NCBI RefSeq assembly: GCF_016906535.1
Contig: NC_057379.1
Location: forward strand, 186,001 to 250,000
DNA from: Rhizoctonia solani
Taxonomy: Eukaryota > Basidiomycota > Agaricomycetes > Cantharellales > Ceratobasidiaceae
Reading direction: 5' to 3'
DNA length: 64,000 nucleotides
Made by a program: the position numbers and the translations under genes. Position 1 is the stretch's first letter. Each line of letters opens with the position of its first letter. The notes below the pieces were generated by a model, which saw nothing but the letters and a program-made list of their open reading frames with translations, did not search any database and was not told the origin of the DNA. This document shows positions 26,017-37,296 of this stretch, in pieces.

Positions 26017-26046
26017 ATGATCCATGATACATCAATCATGGATCAT
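26017..26046. repeat. Perfect 12-bp inverted repeat
   Basis: ATGATCCATGAT (26017-26028) and ATCATGGATCAT (26035-26046) are exact reverse complements around a 6-nt loop (ACATCA). A further GGATCAT follows at about 26057. No function is known; it could form a hairpin or be a dyad binding site. Confidence 0.7.
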
Positions 26047-27396
26047 CCTGGCGTGGATCATACATTGAGTGTTCATTCGCTTGCGGAAAGATATCGATAG
26101 GATTCTTTTGAAGGGATACACGTTTGACCTATGATTTTTTGACAGGAGAGTGGGAGCTCACATCCGTTGTTCGGCAGCTTGGCGCGAATTGCCAGCATAG
26201 ATGTTGGAGCTGTCTCGGAAGTTGCCTTGTTCTGCATAACAGTCCCAAGGCCGAGGTTACTTTGCACATATTTCGCACGGGTCGATATGGAGCTGATCCT
26301 TGGGATGGTCGCACTCCTTATCTAGCCAGACTATAAACTGAGTATCCTGTTTATGACGGCGTTGGTTACAAAAATGAAAATTTTATCGAAACCTTGTCTT
26401 TTTTGGTCAAAGAATGTGTGGTAGCTATTCCTCATCGTGTTATCTTGCTGATGTCGTGCAGGTTGTGTTTGTCGCGAGGTTACAGCCGGTAGAGCGGAGC
26501 CTATGGCCGGCAAATCGGCCCTGTTCTCCGCACTGAAAGCTTACTGTACGTTCGGAGTATGATATCTCATGTCCGGTACATGAAAATAGACTGCGTGGGA
26601 CAGGCTGATGTCCGGCAATACATATATTCGGCTCGGCAAAACCCTCCTAGTTTCATGATCTACCCGTGAGGGTATTGATCCAGGGGCATGATCGAGAGCG
26701 CTTTTGCAGCCGCCGGACAATTCATCGCGCGCGCCAATAGTCGCATTGATTTCGACCAGCGTGATAGCATATATTGGCGTTTTTAGTCTTGATCGCAACA
26801 AAGCGGAGGCCTCGTTTAGGGTTTTCATTATACGAATTTGAGATAGCGAGCGCAGAGAGGTGGATATACAAATTCAAACCTCGTTATTCTGTAGTAGGAT
26901 GGAGCATTGAAAGTGCAGGAGAAATGTTTTACACAGCACTGACTTTGGCTCCGACCTTGGCTTCTGTGACACGCCCTGTCAAACGGCTCGAGGCCAGACC
27001 GAAGCACATTGGTTTGATTCAGTTCTGGTCACATGAATGTTACCTCGCATATCCAAGCTGTTATCTGTATTCACTGCCGCTCATCCATCTGGTATTGAAA
27101 GATCAGCATGAGGTACATTGCGACGTAACAACGCCACCCGCATCGCCTTCTCTTACTTGCGCCACATCGAAGAAGGTTATACGTACACATTGGTGCTAAT
27201 CAGCTTTTCATCACAAGCATTTTCATTATGGCTTGATCATTTATTTGTAACGTGTAAGCTGGTCGTAATTTCTGATTCTCGTGTTGGCCTGGAGGCCAAG
27301 ACTAGATTGTAGAATGCCGCTGCTTTTTTTGGTCCTTGGGCATATAAATCATGCAACTCTTCCGAACAGCACCATGCGAGACCCGAAATGAGCAGA

Positions 27397-27423
27397 AGCC
27401 CATTAATATCGAACTAATGGGCT
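27397..27423. repeat. Perfect 9-bp inverted repeat
   Basis: AGCCCATTA and TAATGGGCT are exact reverse complements separated by 9 nt. The repeat is intergenic, about 600 nt upstream of the second RRM gene. The function is unknown. Confidence 0.6.
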
Positions 27424-28022
27424 AGTGACGTCAGTCATGCCTTGACGGTGAGGCGGAAGAACGTAGGCATCCGAATCCATGAGGCTGCTTGCCTCATAGT
27501 AGGATCCAGGGCTAAATATGGTTTAAAGGTATACCATCCGGTTGATATTTCTTGCCAGTCGGTTCTAGAACGCTAATTCTATGTACTAGCTTATTGAATG
27601 CGGCGACCAAGAGTTCCTCATTATTTTTTCAGAGCTACAAGACCAGCGCCCGAGGAGGTAGGCGCCGGGCGATAACCGCGTCGGTTTTCAGAGTTAGATG
27701 GAACACTGCCACTGATGGGCATCCTTCCGTTTTGATCTTTCCTAACACGACCGGTCAGCACTGGCGAACTTGAAGTGACTTTGTTTCTTGTTCCCGAATG
27801 GTGTGTAATTTATCAGAGTCCTAAGAAAGCTCTGTAGAGTATGAGATATGACTGTTGATAGTGTTGGTTCTGCTTGGTCTTTGCGCCGGGGATACTCCAA
27901 TGCCAGAAGCAAGAAATCAAATAACGTCGGGACGATCGTCGCGCCCCCAAGCATAAAAAGAGATAGGGGTCAAACTTGCCCCCCGTCTCGTCCACCATCG
28001 ACTGGCAACTCATTATACGACA

Positions 28023-30870
28023 ATGGCAAGCCCCAAACCCAAGATGACAGCATCCGAGCCCGTACTTCAAGTCCTCAAGACGGCCGACTTCAATATCACC
28101 GCCCCCGAATTTGTTCCGAAGCAAGTTAATTGTGGATTAGGCTCTGTTACCAAACTGTTAACTGGTAATGACGAGCTCCTTCCATCACTTGGACTCCCGG
28201 AGTCCTCGTCTACTGAAGGGATCAACGTCTCGACAGTTACTGAAGATGTGCTATCTACCCCAACTCCGTCCTCCATCACTTCTTTCGCGCATCTTGTCAA
28301 ATCGACTTGCCAAATTTCCGAGTCTGATTCACAGAGTGCAGATGTCTCGATGCTCAGTATGACTGACGATGACAGCGAAATATCGTCGGCTGACGTAAGC
28401 TTCGCAACCGAGCCTCCTAAGACCCCTATTCTGTCTGCCCCAAGCCTGGAGCTCGAAAACTTGGATATTTCTCCTACTGGAGGTCTTGGGGGAGGAGTTC
28501 TCTGTGGTATTCCTAGTACCAAACACGCCGAGTCAGCTTCGCAGACAGAAGCATCCCCCAAGGGAAACCGGTATCTGGAGGGACTCGTACCTCATAACGA
28601 ACCGCCCAAGCCCAAGCACCGACGTAAGCTCTCTCATATCTATGCATGAGAATTTTTTGAATAAGCTTCGCTGTAGCATTCCCTCCTCAACGCTCGTGCA
28701 ACATTCACATTCAAAATCTGCCGGAGCATTATGAGGACGCCGAGCTTTCGGCGTTGTGCGAAGAGTTTGGTCACATTGTCAGCGTTCGTGTATTTCGTCG
28801 TCCTGTTTCTGCGCCGCCGAGTCGCCGCCTGCCTGATGGTCAGCATTCGTGAGTATCTCAGTTCGTTTTTTCAAGAATTGAGGTTAATCACAGAATTGAA
28901 ATCTCATAGTACCTATGGTTTTGTTCTATTTGACAACATCAATTCTGCTGAGAACTGCGTCAACACGCTTCGTCGTCGTTACAAGAATATATATCCTTCG
29001 TTTGCTAGAGTAGGTACCCCTAAGCCTTGAATGCTTTCTGATAATGACGCTGGATTCTAGCAAGCAGCGCCTGCCGTTCATCAACCCGCATTTGTGGGTC
29101 TCCTCGAAGCTATGGCTTTTGGGGATTTGCACGGCGCGGATTCTAACCTAGAGGGTCTGGAACAATGGAGCAACGCAGACACGGTATCCGACCCGCACTC
29201 GCACTCGCAGTACGATCCTGGGGCAAACGCTATGGGCCCTGTCTATCACACCCCAACTCATGACATTCCTCGGGTCTCTGAGCCGACTACTTTGGCTAGC
29301 GCCGGGTCTGCCGATAACATTCAACCGACGCTTGTCTCTGCACCCATGGAGATCAATATTCGCCCGCATGCTATAGCCATCAAGCCTATGCCGCCCCCAA
29401 TTCAGTCATACATCGCTCCAAGCACCACCATGGATCGCATCAATTCGATCCTCAATTCAAAGTCGATTCTGTTGATCGTTGATGGCCTTCCTAAGGACTT
29501 TGGTGTGGGGGTAGGTTACTCTATTATGGGTTAGTGCGCTCGACTCATCTCATGATTCAGCTACTGGATACACTCTTTGCGCCGCATGAAATCCATGACG
29601 TGCGTCTTCACCGCAAAGGGCCAACTGGTGCCGTCCGGGGCTCAGTTAGGTAAGAGATATTCTACCCACTGTGATACATGCGGCTGATGGCTATGCGTCG
29701 TGTTCATCCCGTTGTGTTCATCTTAAGGGTCTCGAGCCGGTTGGCAGCCCTCCAATCGATCGAAAAGCTAACTGGCATGCAATTCGGCGGCCTCGCTGGT
29801 GGACTTCACGTCCGTTTGGCTGAAGAGGTACAAAACCCTATCTTATCGAGATTCGCTGAACTAAGATTTGATGTCAGGTGCCGGGCGACCACGGAGAGAA
29901 TGATTCAGGTTCGACCGCACCAACTCTTCCCTCGTATCGTACATTACCGGACGTTCAAGAGTATCAGTCTATGTTAGCTCCTCCAATCCATCCCGCTCTT
30001 GTCGCCTCCACATCGGCACCAGCCGTGACTTCCATGCTTGGGTCTGGGCTCAATGCTCTTCTATTCGCGTCCGAGTCTTGCGCTGATGGCCTTATTGCGG
30101 GATCTCAGATGGCCCCCCCTGTTCTTCAGGTTTCGCCTTCGACCGGAGGAATATTCACTTCTCCAGCACGGTTACAAGTTCCTTTCACACCTGGGCTGTC
30201 TAATTCAATCTCTATGCCACAAGTTGCTCCTCGGTAAGCCAGTATGAATTGGTTAGATTCATGTACTAACCAAACACCAGGTTCATTGGGCAGGGACAAC
30301 AGATGGGATTATCTCCGTCACTGCGCGTCGGGAATATCACGCTTCCCATAAATAACGTCATTTCATCGGAGAAGTCCCTATATGCGTGTGCTAACATCGC
30401 ATCGTCTAACCTACTCGACAAATTGCCGGCTATGCAATCCACTCCTGAGCCCCCGGTGATCAAGGTAAGAACCAATCGTGATTTTGGTAAATCTACCTCT
30501 CAAATCTAATTAATTATTGTATTAGGTTACTAGTTACGCAGCTGTGGCCAAGAAGCCGGTCGTCGCTCTTGATCCACCTCCTAAAGACGGCACCGGTACC
30601 GATGGTAAAAAGAAGCGCAAGGGTTCCCGTGTAACCAAGGGCAGTGGTAGGGGCGATGCCAAGGAATTGCCTGAGGAGGGATCAAAGCCACTTATGAACA
30701 AAAAATCAGCTATTTCTGATACCGTGGACAACAACACGACAACAGAATCCCCCTCGGTCGGCCCTACAAAGCTCACGTCGAATCAGCCAAAGTCAGCCGC
30801 ATCCAAGGCAAAGAAATGGCTAGCTACTCGCCGCCGAACGGGCTCAAAGTCTGCGGCTGCAAAGGCCTGA
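28023..30870 (+). CDS. RRM protein, paralogue of the gene at 491-2545
   Basis: Nine exons (28023-28623, 28677-28848, 28910-29009, 29061-29510, 29561-29649, 29728-29827, 29878-30233, 30281-30464, 30526-30870) join in phase to about 798 residues. RRM1 has NIHIQNLPEHYEDAELSALC near residue 210 and TYGFVLFDNINSAENCVNTL near 260. A second RRM-like unit contains LIVDGLPKDF, LDTLFAPHEIHDVRL and GGLHVRLAEE. The N terminus is acidic and Ser/Thr-rich, and the C terminus has Lys-rich clusters (KKKRKGSRVTKG) that could be a nuclear signal. Residue patterns flanking RRM1 (ALCEEFGHIVSVR against DLCSEFGPITSVR, YPSFAR against HPSFAK) and LFAPH in unit 2 show common descent with the first RRM gene. The intron that splits RNP1 in that gene is absent here. 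The target RNAs are unknown. Confidence 0.85.
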
Positions 30871-31323
30871 GGGGCACCGCACACGTGGGAAGTGCAAATA
30901 CCTTCCTCATTTCGACCTCGTGGTATCTGTGATCGGATACTGGTAATTTGTTTTTGTTATTGATGTTCTCATTTGTTTAGGTACTCCCTATTGTCGCTCA
31001 TTTGTAGTTTATCCCTGATTCATGCTGAAACCTACCCCTCTTGTTTCTTTGATGCTGTGTTCACGCGTCGCACCTGTTTGTTCTGGTCCGTGGGTTTCAT
31101 CCTTCCACTTTTGTTCACGTACGTTGATGTTGTTTTGTATTTCAATCTGTGTATCAACTGTTTTCTGTTCAAAAGTTAAGTCTATGTCTGGCATCGTTTA
31201 GTCTTGCACGCCTAGGCCCTGGGTCAAGAAGTGCTGGACCGAAACAACTCTGATATGAGTTTATCGATAACTGAAGTGTGTCTAGTAGATTGGCGAGAAG
31301 CGATCAGGCAAGGATAGCGGACA

Positions 31324-31345
31324 GTGTGTGTGTGTGTGTGTGTGT
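31324..31345. repeat. TG dinucleotide microsatellite
   Basis: About eleven uninterrupted GT/TG units in AT-rich intergenic DNA. A likely length-polymorphic marker. Confidence 0.85.
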
Positions 31346-31847
31346 CAGGAGTTCGCTCGTCGTTGCGTGACGAGGTGGGTCTGATATAGGGGAAATCAAG
31401 ATTGGGCGATCGCGAAGCTCCTGGTGCGGCATTTAAAGTAGTGGGGCGGTATGGGGTTTGAGCCACCTGTATGACTGCGAGCCCCCGCGCTTTGGCTAAG
31501 TACCGCATATAAGCCCTTCGCTCGCTGCGGTCCACAACATCTTATGCATGTATGCTCAACATAATAATAGCAGTAGTAAGCTTGGGGTTTGTCGATTTTT
31601 ATCTTTATTGTACCAGCTTTTAAACTGTGCCTTGTATACCTAAGTTTTCTGAAACTCAATGCATATTTTCCCGACGTGTATTAAATATATTACAATTGAA
31701 TTTATTTTATATGTATCGGAGTAGTCTCTAGCCCGAGTCTCTACTGTTTGCATTGAATGGTCAACCTTGCACTTGATATCCCACACCCACTTCACGAAAT
31801 CGCCTATTTCCCCAAAAGGACCACTCAACTCCAGGATTTTCCAGAGC

Positions 31848-31877
31848 GCTCCGGAGATCTCTAGAGATCTCTGGAGC
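31848..31877. repeat. 30-bp near-perfect palindrome in a CTCC(A/G)GAG cluster
   Basis: The core GAGATCTCTAGAGATCTC is a perfect 18-bp palindrome. The arms GCTCCG and TGGAGC extend it to 30 bp with one mismatched pair, which is CCGG against CTGG, a CpG-to-TpG difference. Further CTCCAG, CTGGAG and CCGGAG copies follow to about 31950. It could be a transposon end or hairpin relic. Confidence 0.6.
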
Positions 31878-32053
31878 AAACTTCTCCGAATATCTCCAGC
31901 GTCCTCTGGAGCGCCCCAGAGCTAAGTTGCCTCATTGGAGAGCCCCGGAGAACTTTAAAGAAAATGGGGATTTAATTGAGTATGATGAGGATATGAACCA
32001 AGTAGTGCTGTAGCTTGCTATATTTTCTTCTGGATACATGATCACTTTTCAAA

Positions 32054-32835
32054 TCAAACCACTGTGTCTTTGTTGTACACCACTGTAATGTGGGTACTCA
32101 CTAGTGGGCAGGTGCTTGAGGCCATACTACTACAGACACTGCTTATCTAATCTATAGTAAGGCTATACTAATGACGCTTAGGGCGTCCTACTAACTACTA
32201 CTATCTACAAAGGGGGCTGAGCCCTGGAGGTGTGGTGAGTTAAGATAAAAGGGGATTGCGTCAGCAATACTTCTGGGGGCCTGCTACTTAGCTGGCTGGA
32301 TGCCTCCTCAATGGATATGAGACAAGGTAAAATTGACTTGGGGTTTCCAAGCAATTTTCCTGCCATATATATAGAAGTACGCGCACTATCTACATGGTCT
32401 GTGCATGTGTGAAAAGAAGTACATATGTGAAATGAGAAGCGTGCTGCGGGCTGTGCAAAAGCGTGGATTTCTCCTAAGCACACTTGGCATGGCATCTTGG
32501 CACGGCATCTTGGCATAATAAGCACCAAGATCACGTGATTTGAAAAGCAAAGGTAACAAGTTTGTAAAAATAGTAAAAATATTAGAAAAAACAGGCAAAT
32601 CCAATGGTATAGGTTAGGAGGTTATAACAGTCTTCAATGTATTTTAGGATGGCCAATAGCTTCTCCTCCTGCCATCAACAACCCACAAGCTGAAGGCCAA
32701 TAGGTGCACCATTGAATGCTTCAGGAACCCACTGTTCTTTCACAAACTCATCTATTGGGTTGCAAGGTTTGTTGCTTGGGGAACAGTTTGCTGACTCCCA
32801 AGTGCTTGCTCAGAACAGTTCTCCCAGTGGGAAGA
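32054..32835 (-). pseudogene. 3' end of an amidase gene, interrupted by a solo LTR
   Basis: Read on the minus strand, 32835-32630 translates as an amidase C terminus with PIDEFVKEQWVPEAF, NGAPIGLQLVG, and a QEEKLLAILKYIED helix. The frame has a TGA at 32810-32812. It also has a TGT-TGA pair at 32675-32680, exactly where amidases carry an Arg-Arg-Trp motif, which fits two CpG-to-TpG changes. A solo C-type LTR (32071-32629) is inserted after the IED codons. Beyond it the frame ends three codons later at TGA 32054-32056. The N-terminal nine-tenths of the gene is not found in the window. Amidases of this family hydrolyse simple amides, but this copy cannot be functional. Confidence 0.75.
32071..32629 (-). 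mobile_element. Solo LTR, family C, minus orientation
   Basis: 559 bp running from TGTTGTACACCACTG to GGAGGTTATAACA, the reverse complement of the family C LTR. Both sides carry the 5-bp duplication GTCTT (32066-32070 and 32630-32634). The single LTR with intact duplication implies LTR-LTR recombination after insertion into the amidase gene. Confidence 0.9.
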
Positions 32836-33197
32836 TGTTGTACACCAACTGTAAGGTTGTGTCATTGTCCTAGACGTCTGTAAGGACGTCGAGGGCGCGG
32901 GCGCTTGTGGCCGTGTGGATGTACAGTAAGTACTGCTTAAGGCGGCGAGGTCTACCCTACAACGTCTAACTACTAAACTACAACAACCACGCGCTGTATG
33001 GCGGCGGTGAACTACATATGTACAGTGAGACCGACGCTTAAGGCGTGTAACTAAGTATTTACTGGGCTGTAAGGCCCTTGTACAATGGGTAGATGCGACA
33101 AGAGGTAATTGACCTGGGTGTTACCATGGTCGGTTGGCCTCCTTATATATTACAAGGGTGAACTAATTACAAATACAATATATGCAAATACCATAAC

Positions 33198-33733
33198 TGT
33201 CAGAGCCAACAACTACCACAGGGTAAACCTAACAAGCTATTGCCTAATATAGGACTTATCAGCAAGTAGGGCCTAACAATGCTCAAGGCAAGGCCAGGAA
33301 AGGGTAGGACAAGACCTATATAAAGTAAGAGTGCACTATGCTGTTAAGACAGCTGGGCAAAGGACCTTTGACAGGGACTGGTATGCTCTCAGGCAATACT
33401 CTTAAGTGTATGTCTTAGGGTAGTAGTGTTGGATGGGGATAAGAGGTCAAGTTCTGAGGCTTAAGGCTCTCAGAACCCTCCTTATATATTCACAGAGAAG
33501 GGGAAGAGTAATTACATGTACAAACATCATAACAAAGATAAGGTCACATGACCAGAGATAAGAAAACAAGATCACATGACTAAAGGTCATGTGATGAGAT
33601 TACATAATAAGCGCTCAGCGCCTAAATAGCATAAAGATGCACATATCCATAAATCTTCATGAAAATAGCGCATATATTCACTATTTCTTCGACTTAGTGG
33701 ATTTTAAGGTGGTCACGCCTCTAGGGCATGACA
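33198..33733 (-). repeat. 3' LTR of element A
   Basis: 536 bp, TGTCAGAGCC to GGCATGACA, with a minus-strand polypurine tract (GGGGGGGGAAG) immediately inside at 33734-33745. Confidence 0.93.
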
Positions 33734-33745
33734 CTTCCCCCCCCG

Positions 33746-36700
33746 TTAAGGTCCAGCTGCCTCTGGATGTTCATGGTGAAACTTAGCCAATTTTTCAGGG
33801 GCATTGGCTAAGTGGGCCTTGGGCTCCCATGTGTTATCCTCTGGTCCATACCCTTTCCATTTAACCAAGTATTTGACTTGTCAACCCACTTTCTTGGAGT
33901 CTAGGATCCTTTCAACAGTATATTCCTCTTCTCCATCAGCTGTGACAACTGGGGGGAGTGGGACTGGATCACGGTCATACTCGTCTACTGGCTTTTTGTG
34001 TAATAGGGCAATGTTGAAGACAGGATGGACTTTCATGGATTTAGGGAGATCCAGTTTATAAGAGTTCCTGCCAATTTTCTCCAAGACCTTGTAGGGCCCC
34101 AATCACTTATGTTCTAGCTTATGGGAAGGCCTTGAAGTTTTGATGTTGGCACTACTCAAATAAACTTTATCACCAACTTCCAGCTTGGTTGCTTCCCTTC
34201 TGTTTAAATCATAGTATTGCGCATTTTGTCTTGCAGCAATTTCTAAAGCAGCTTTTGCTTCAGTTTGGATTTCTTTCAGGAAGTCTGCTAGGTCGTTGGC
34301 TTGGGGGACATGGCTTTCCTTGGTATTTCCAACTGTGAAGTCTGGATTATAACCATAGCACATGTAGAAGGGAGAGTGTTTGGAGCCTGAGTGTTTCCCA
34401 TTATTGTATGCAAATTCTGCAAGTGGTAGTGATGCAACCCAGTCTGTTTGTCTATAGTTGATGTAGTGGCGTAGGTAAATTTCCACAAACTGGTTTAAGC
34501 GTTCACTTTGTCCATCAACTTGTGGTCTGTATGCAGTGGAGAAATGTGGTTCTATCCCCAACCGCTTGTAGACTTGTCTCAGGAATTTTGCATTAAATTG
34601 GGGGCCTTGGTCCGAAATGGTTTTCCTGGGTAACCCATGTAACTTCCACACAAAGGATACAAAGAGGTTTGCAACATCAACAGCAGTAGCATCAGAGTGC
34701 GTTGGTATAAAATGAACCATTTTGGATAATTGGTCCACTACTGTTAATATTGCATCATATCCTTCTGAGGTGGGGAGTCCTACAATCAAGTCATACGTTA
34801 TTTCCTCCCAGGGCTTATTGGGTAAATCTATGTTTTGAAGGAGACCTTCAGGAGCCCGGTTGGAGTGTTTGCTACGTATGCATGAATCGCATGCTTGGAC
34901 ATATTTTGTTACAGATTGTTTCATCCCTGACCAGTAGTAATCCCTTGAAAGGAGGTCTAGGGTTCTGAACTGTCCTGGGTGCCCAGTAGAAGGGTTATCA
35001 TGCCTGCTTTCTAAGATGGCTTTCCTGATTTCTGGCTCATTAGGGACATAAATCCGGTCATGATAGTAGAGTAGGCCATTATCAAGTTTCCATCCTTTAA
35101 CGGGTATGTCCTCTTCCAAGGATTTAAGGATTTTGTATACAGCTTTATCATCATGCAGAGCGTCCCTTATTAGATCATTAAGGTCACTATCTGTTTGAAT
35201 AGCTGCAATAAAAAGCTCTGGGCTTATGAGCACAGGGGTTTCACCCCCCTCTTTAACCGCAGACTTGTGGTCTTCACGGCAAGAGAGAATATCTGCTTTT
35301 CTATTCTGTGCGCCCGGCCTATACACAATCCTATAGTTGTAATCTGCCAAAAATCCCATCCACCTTAACTGCCTTTGGTTCAGATCCCTTTTTGTCTGGA
35401 AGTACTCCAGATTTTTATGGTCTGTCAGTATTTTGACAGGGATTACTGTTCCTTCCAGCAGGTGACGCCATTCCTTTAAAGCCCTTACTACTGCTAGTAA
35501 CTCTTTATCAAAGATATCATAGTTTCTTTCAGCAGGTGCTAGGGATTTTGATAGGAATGCAACCGGGTGTAATTTATCATCACTGCCCTTTTGATTAAGG
35601 ACAGCGCCCGTTGCAAAATCAGAGGCGTCACACTCAAGGAAAAACTCCTTGTATGGATTGGGTTGGATTAAGACAGGGGATTCAATTAGAGCCTGTTTAA
35701 GAGCTTTAAAAGACACTTCTTGGCGTTCACCCCACTCCCAAGGTATATTCTTTTGGAGTAGTTGGTATAAGGGTTGTGCCAATTTTGAGAAGTTATGTAT
35801 GAAGCGCCTATAGAAATTTATAAAGCCCAAAAACTCTTGAACCCCTTTGACAGAGCGCGGTGTTGCCCAATCAACCGCTTGAGTGATTTTCTTGGGATCT
35901 GCTTTCACTCCTTCACCATTGGCAATGACACCAAGGTAATCTACTTCAGATGCATAGAAATTACACTTCTCCAGGTTACAGTAGCATGCATTGTCTTGCA
36001 GCCTTTTCAGTACCTCTTGGAGATGTTTTGTGTGTAATTCCCTGCTTTCTGAGAATATTAGGATGTCGTCTAGATATACTACTACATAGACGTCCAATAT
36101 GTCCCTAAATATCTCATTCATGAAGTGCTGAAATGCAGCAGGAGCGTTGCATAACCCAAAGGGCATGACTAGGTATTCAAACAGGCCATATTTGGTTTTA
36201 AACGCAGTCTTCCATTCATCACCTTCCTTTATCCGGACCAAGTTATATCCAGATTTCAGGTCAATGGTGGAAAAGTATTTTGCGCCCCTTAGTTTCTCAA
36301 TGAGAGACTGTATTAGAGGTAGAGGGTACGCATTCTTGACTGTATTTGCATTTAGGGATCTATAATCCACAACCATACGCCTTTTCCCATTTTTCTTGTT
36401 GACAAAGTGAACTGGGGAACCATATTTGGACTTGGATGGGCAAATCAATCCTTTGTCCAATTGTTCTTTAAGGAGTTTTCTAAGTTCCTCATCATCAGAT
36501 GCCTTCAAGGGGTATACCATAGCCTTAACAGGTTTATCAGGATCGATTAAATCAATCCCTAAATCAAAAGGACGGTGCGGAGGCAGTTCCGTCACCTTCA
36601 TGTCCTCAGAAAATACCTCCGCAAAATTGCGCAGTTCTACTGGGATACTTTCAAGTGGAAAATCCACAGTACCTCCAGTTTCCCTAGGGATGCCTTCAAG

Positions 36701-37296
36701 AGGTTCAATTACCTCAACACCTCCTAAGTCTTCTGGTATGCCTTCAAGGTGGTTAGAAGTCCCACCGACATTTCCCAGGATAGAATTAGAAACAGAAAGA
36801 CAAGTATTGTTACAATATTGAGAATTAAAAGTAATACGCTTATTAGGCCAGTCTATAGTAGGGTTGTGTAACTTGAGCCAGGACATTCCAAGGACTATGC
36901 TATGTTTACCTATATCAGCTACATTACATTTCAGAACCTCTTTATGACTACCTAATTCTAAAGTAAATATACATTCTGAATCTACCAAGCCAGAACTAAT
37001 GTCTCTTCCATCAATCACTTTAAGGCAACGTGGTACAGACTTTTTGTAGTAGGTATACCATATTGTTTGATCAAGTCCTTGTGTATAAAGCAAGATGATG
37101 CACCTGAATCAATCATAGCCCATCCAAAGAAGGGCTTCATTTTCTTGGTAACCTTAGGGTTGGGAACTTGTTGAACGCAAGATGCTTGAAAATATATATT
37201 TAAAGGAGATATATTATTTACAGAAAAGATTTCCAAGCTATCTAAATGTCCATTATTTCCCTCTGATACACTGTTCCCATTAGTGTTCAGAGGTCC
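33746..37296 (-). pseudogene. Element A pol (protease-RT-RNase H-integrase-chromodomain), disrupted
   Basis: Domains in order: protease with AMIDSGASSCF (about 37100), RT with the catalytic TIDLKSGYN and VVYLDDILIF (both intact, about 36080), RNase H (ECDASDFATGAVL, LTDHKNLEYF), integrase zinc finger (HDNPSTGHPG, then CDSC), integrase core (YDLIVGLP, SDQGPQF, DGQSERLNQ), then a chromodomain ([17 protein letters not shown]). The frame is -1 relative to gag. Three lesions are seen: a 1-nt shift in a T5 run at 37041-37045 in the protease, a TGA at 34103-34105, and a TGA at 33881-33883 just before the chromodomain core. Both stops fit CGA-to-TGA changes. The central 996-codon block is open. Confidence 0.9.

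Larger units (their letters stand above)
23880..28022. other. Intergenic; no recognised gene
   Basis: About 4.1 kb containing many short overlapping frames. The longest is 24304-24825 (plus), which has no family-like content. It includes two small perfect inverted repeats listed separately. There may be decayed transposon sequence, but I could not identify ends or domains. Confidence 0.4.
30871..32053. other. 3' UTR and spacer before the transposon nest
   Basis: Contains the T-rich 3' UTR of the RRM gene, a TG microsatellite and a CTCC(A/G)GAG palindrome cluster, both listed separately. No coding sequence is recognised. A 68-codon frame at 30973 that begins with a signal-like stretch has no ATG. 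Confidence 0.45.

Noticed and set aside
30973..31179. 68-codon frame starting with a signal-peptide-like stretch
   Set aside because: It begins at TTG rather than ATG and lies in the T-rich 3' UTR of the RRM gene, where hydrophobic codons arise by composition.
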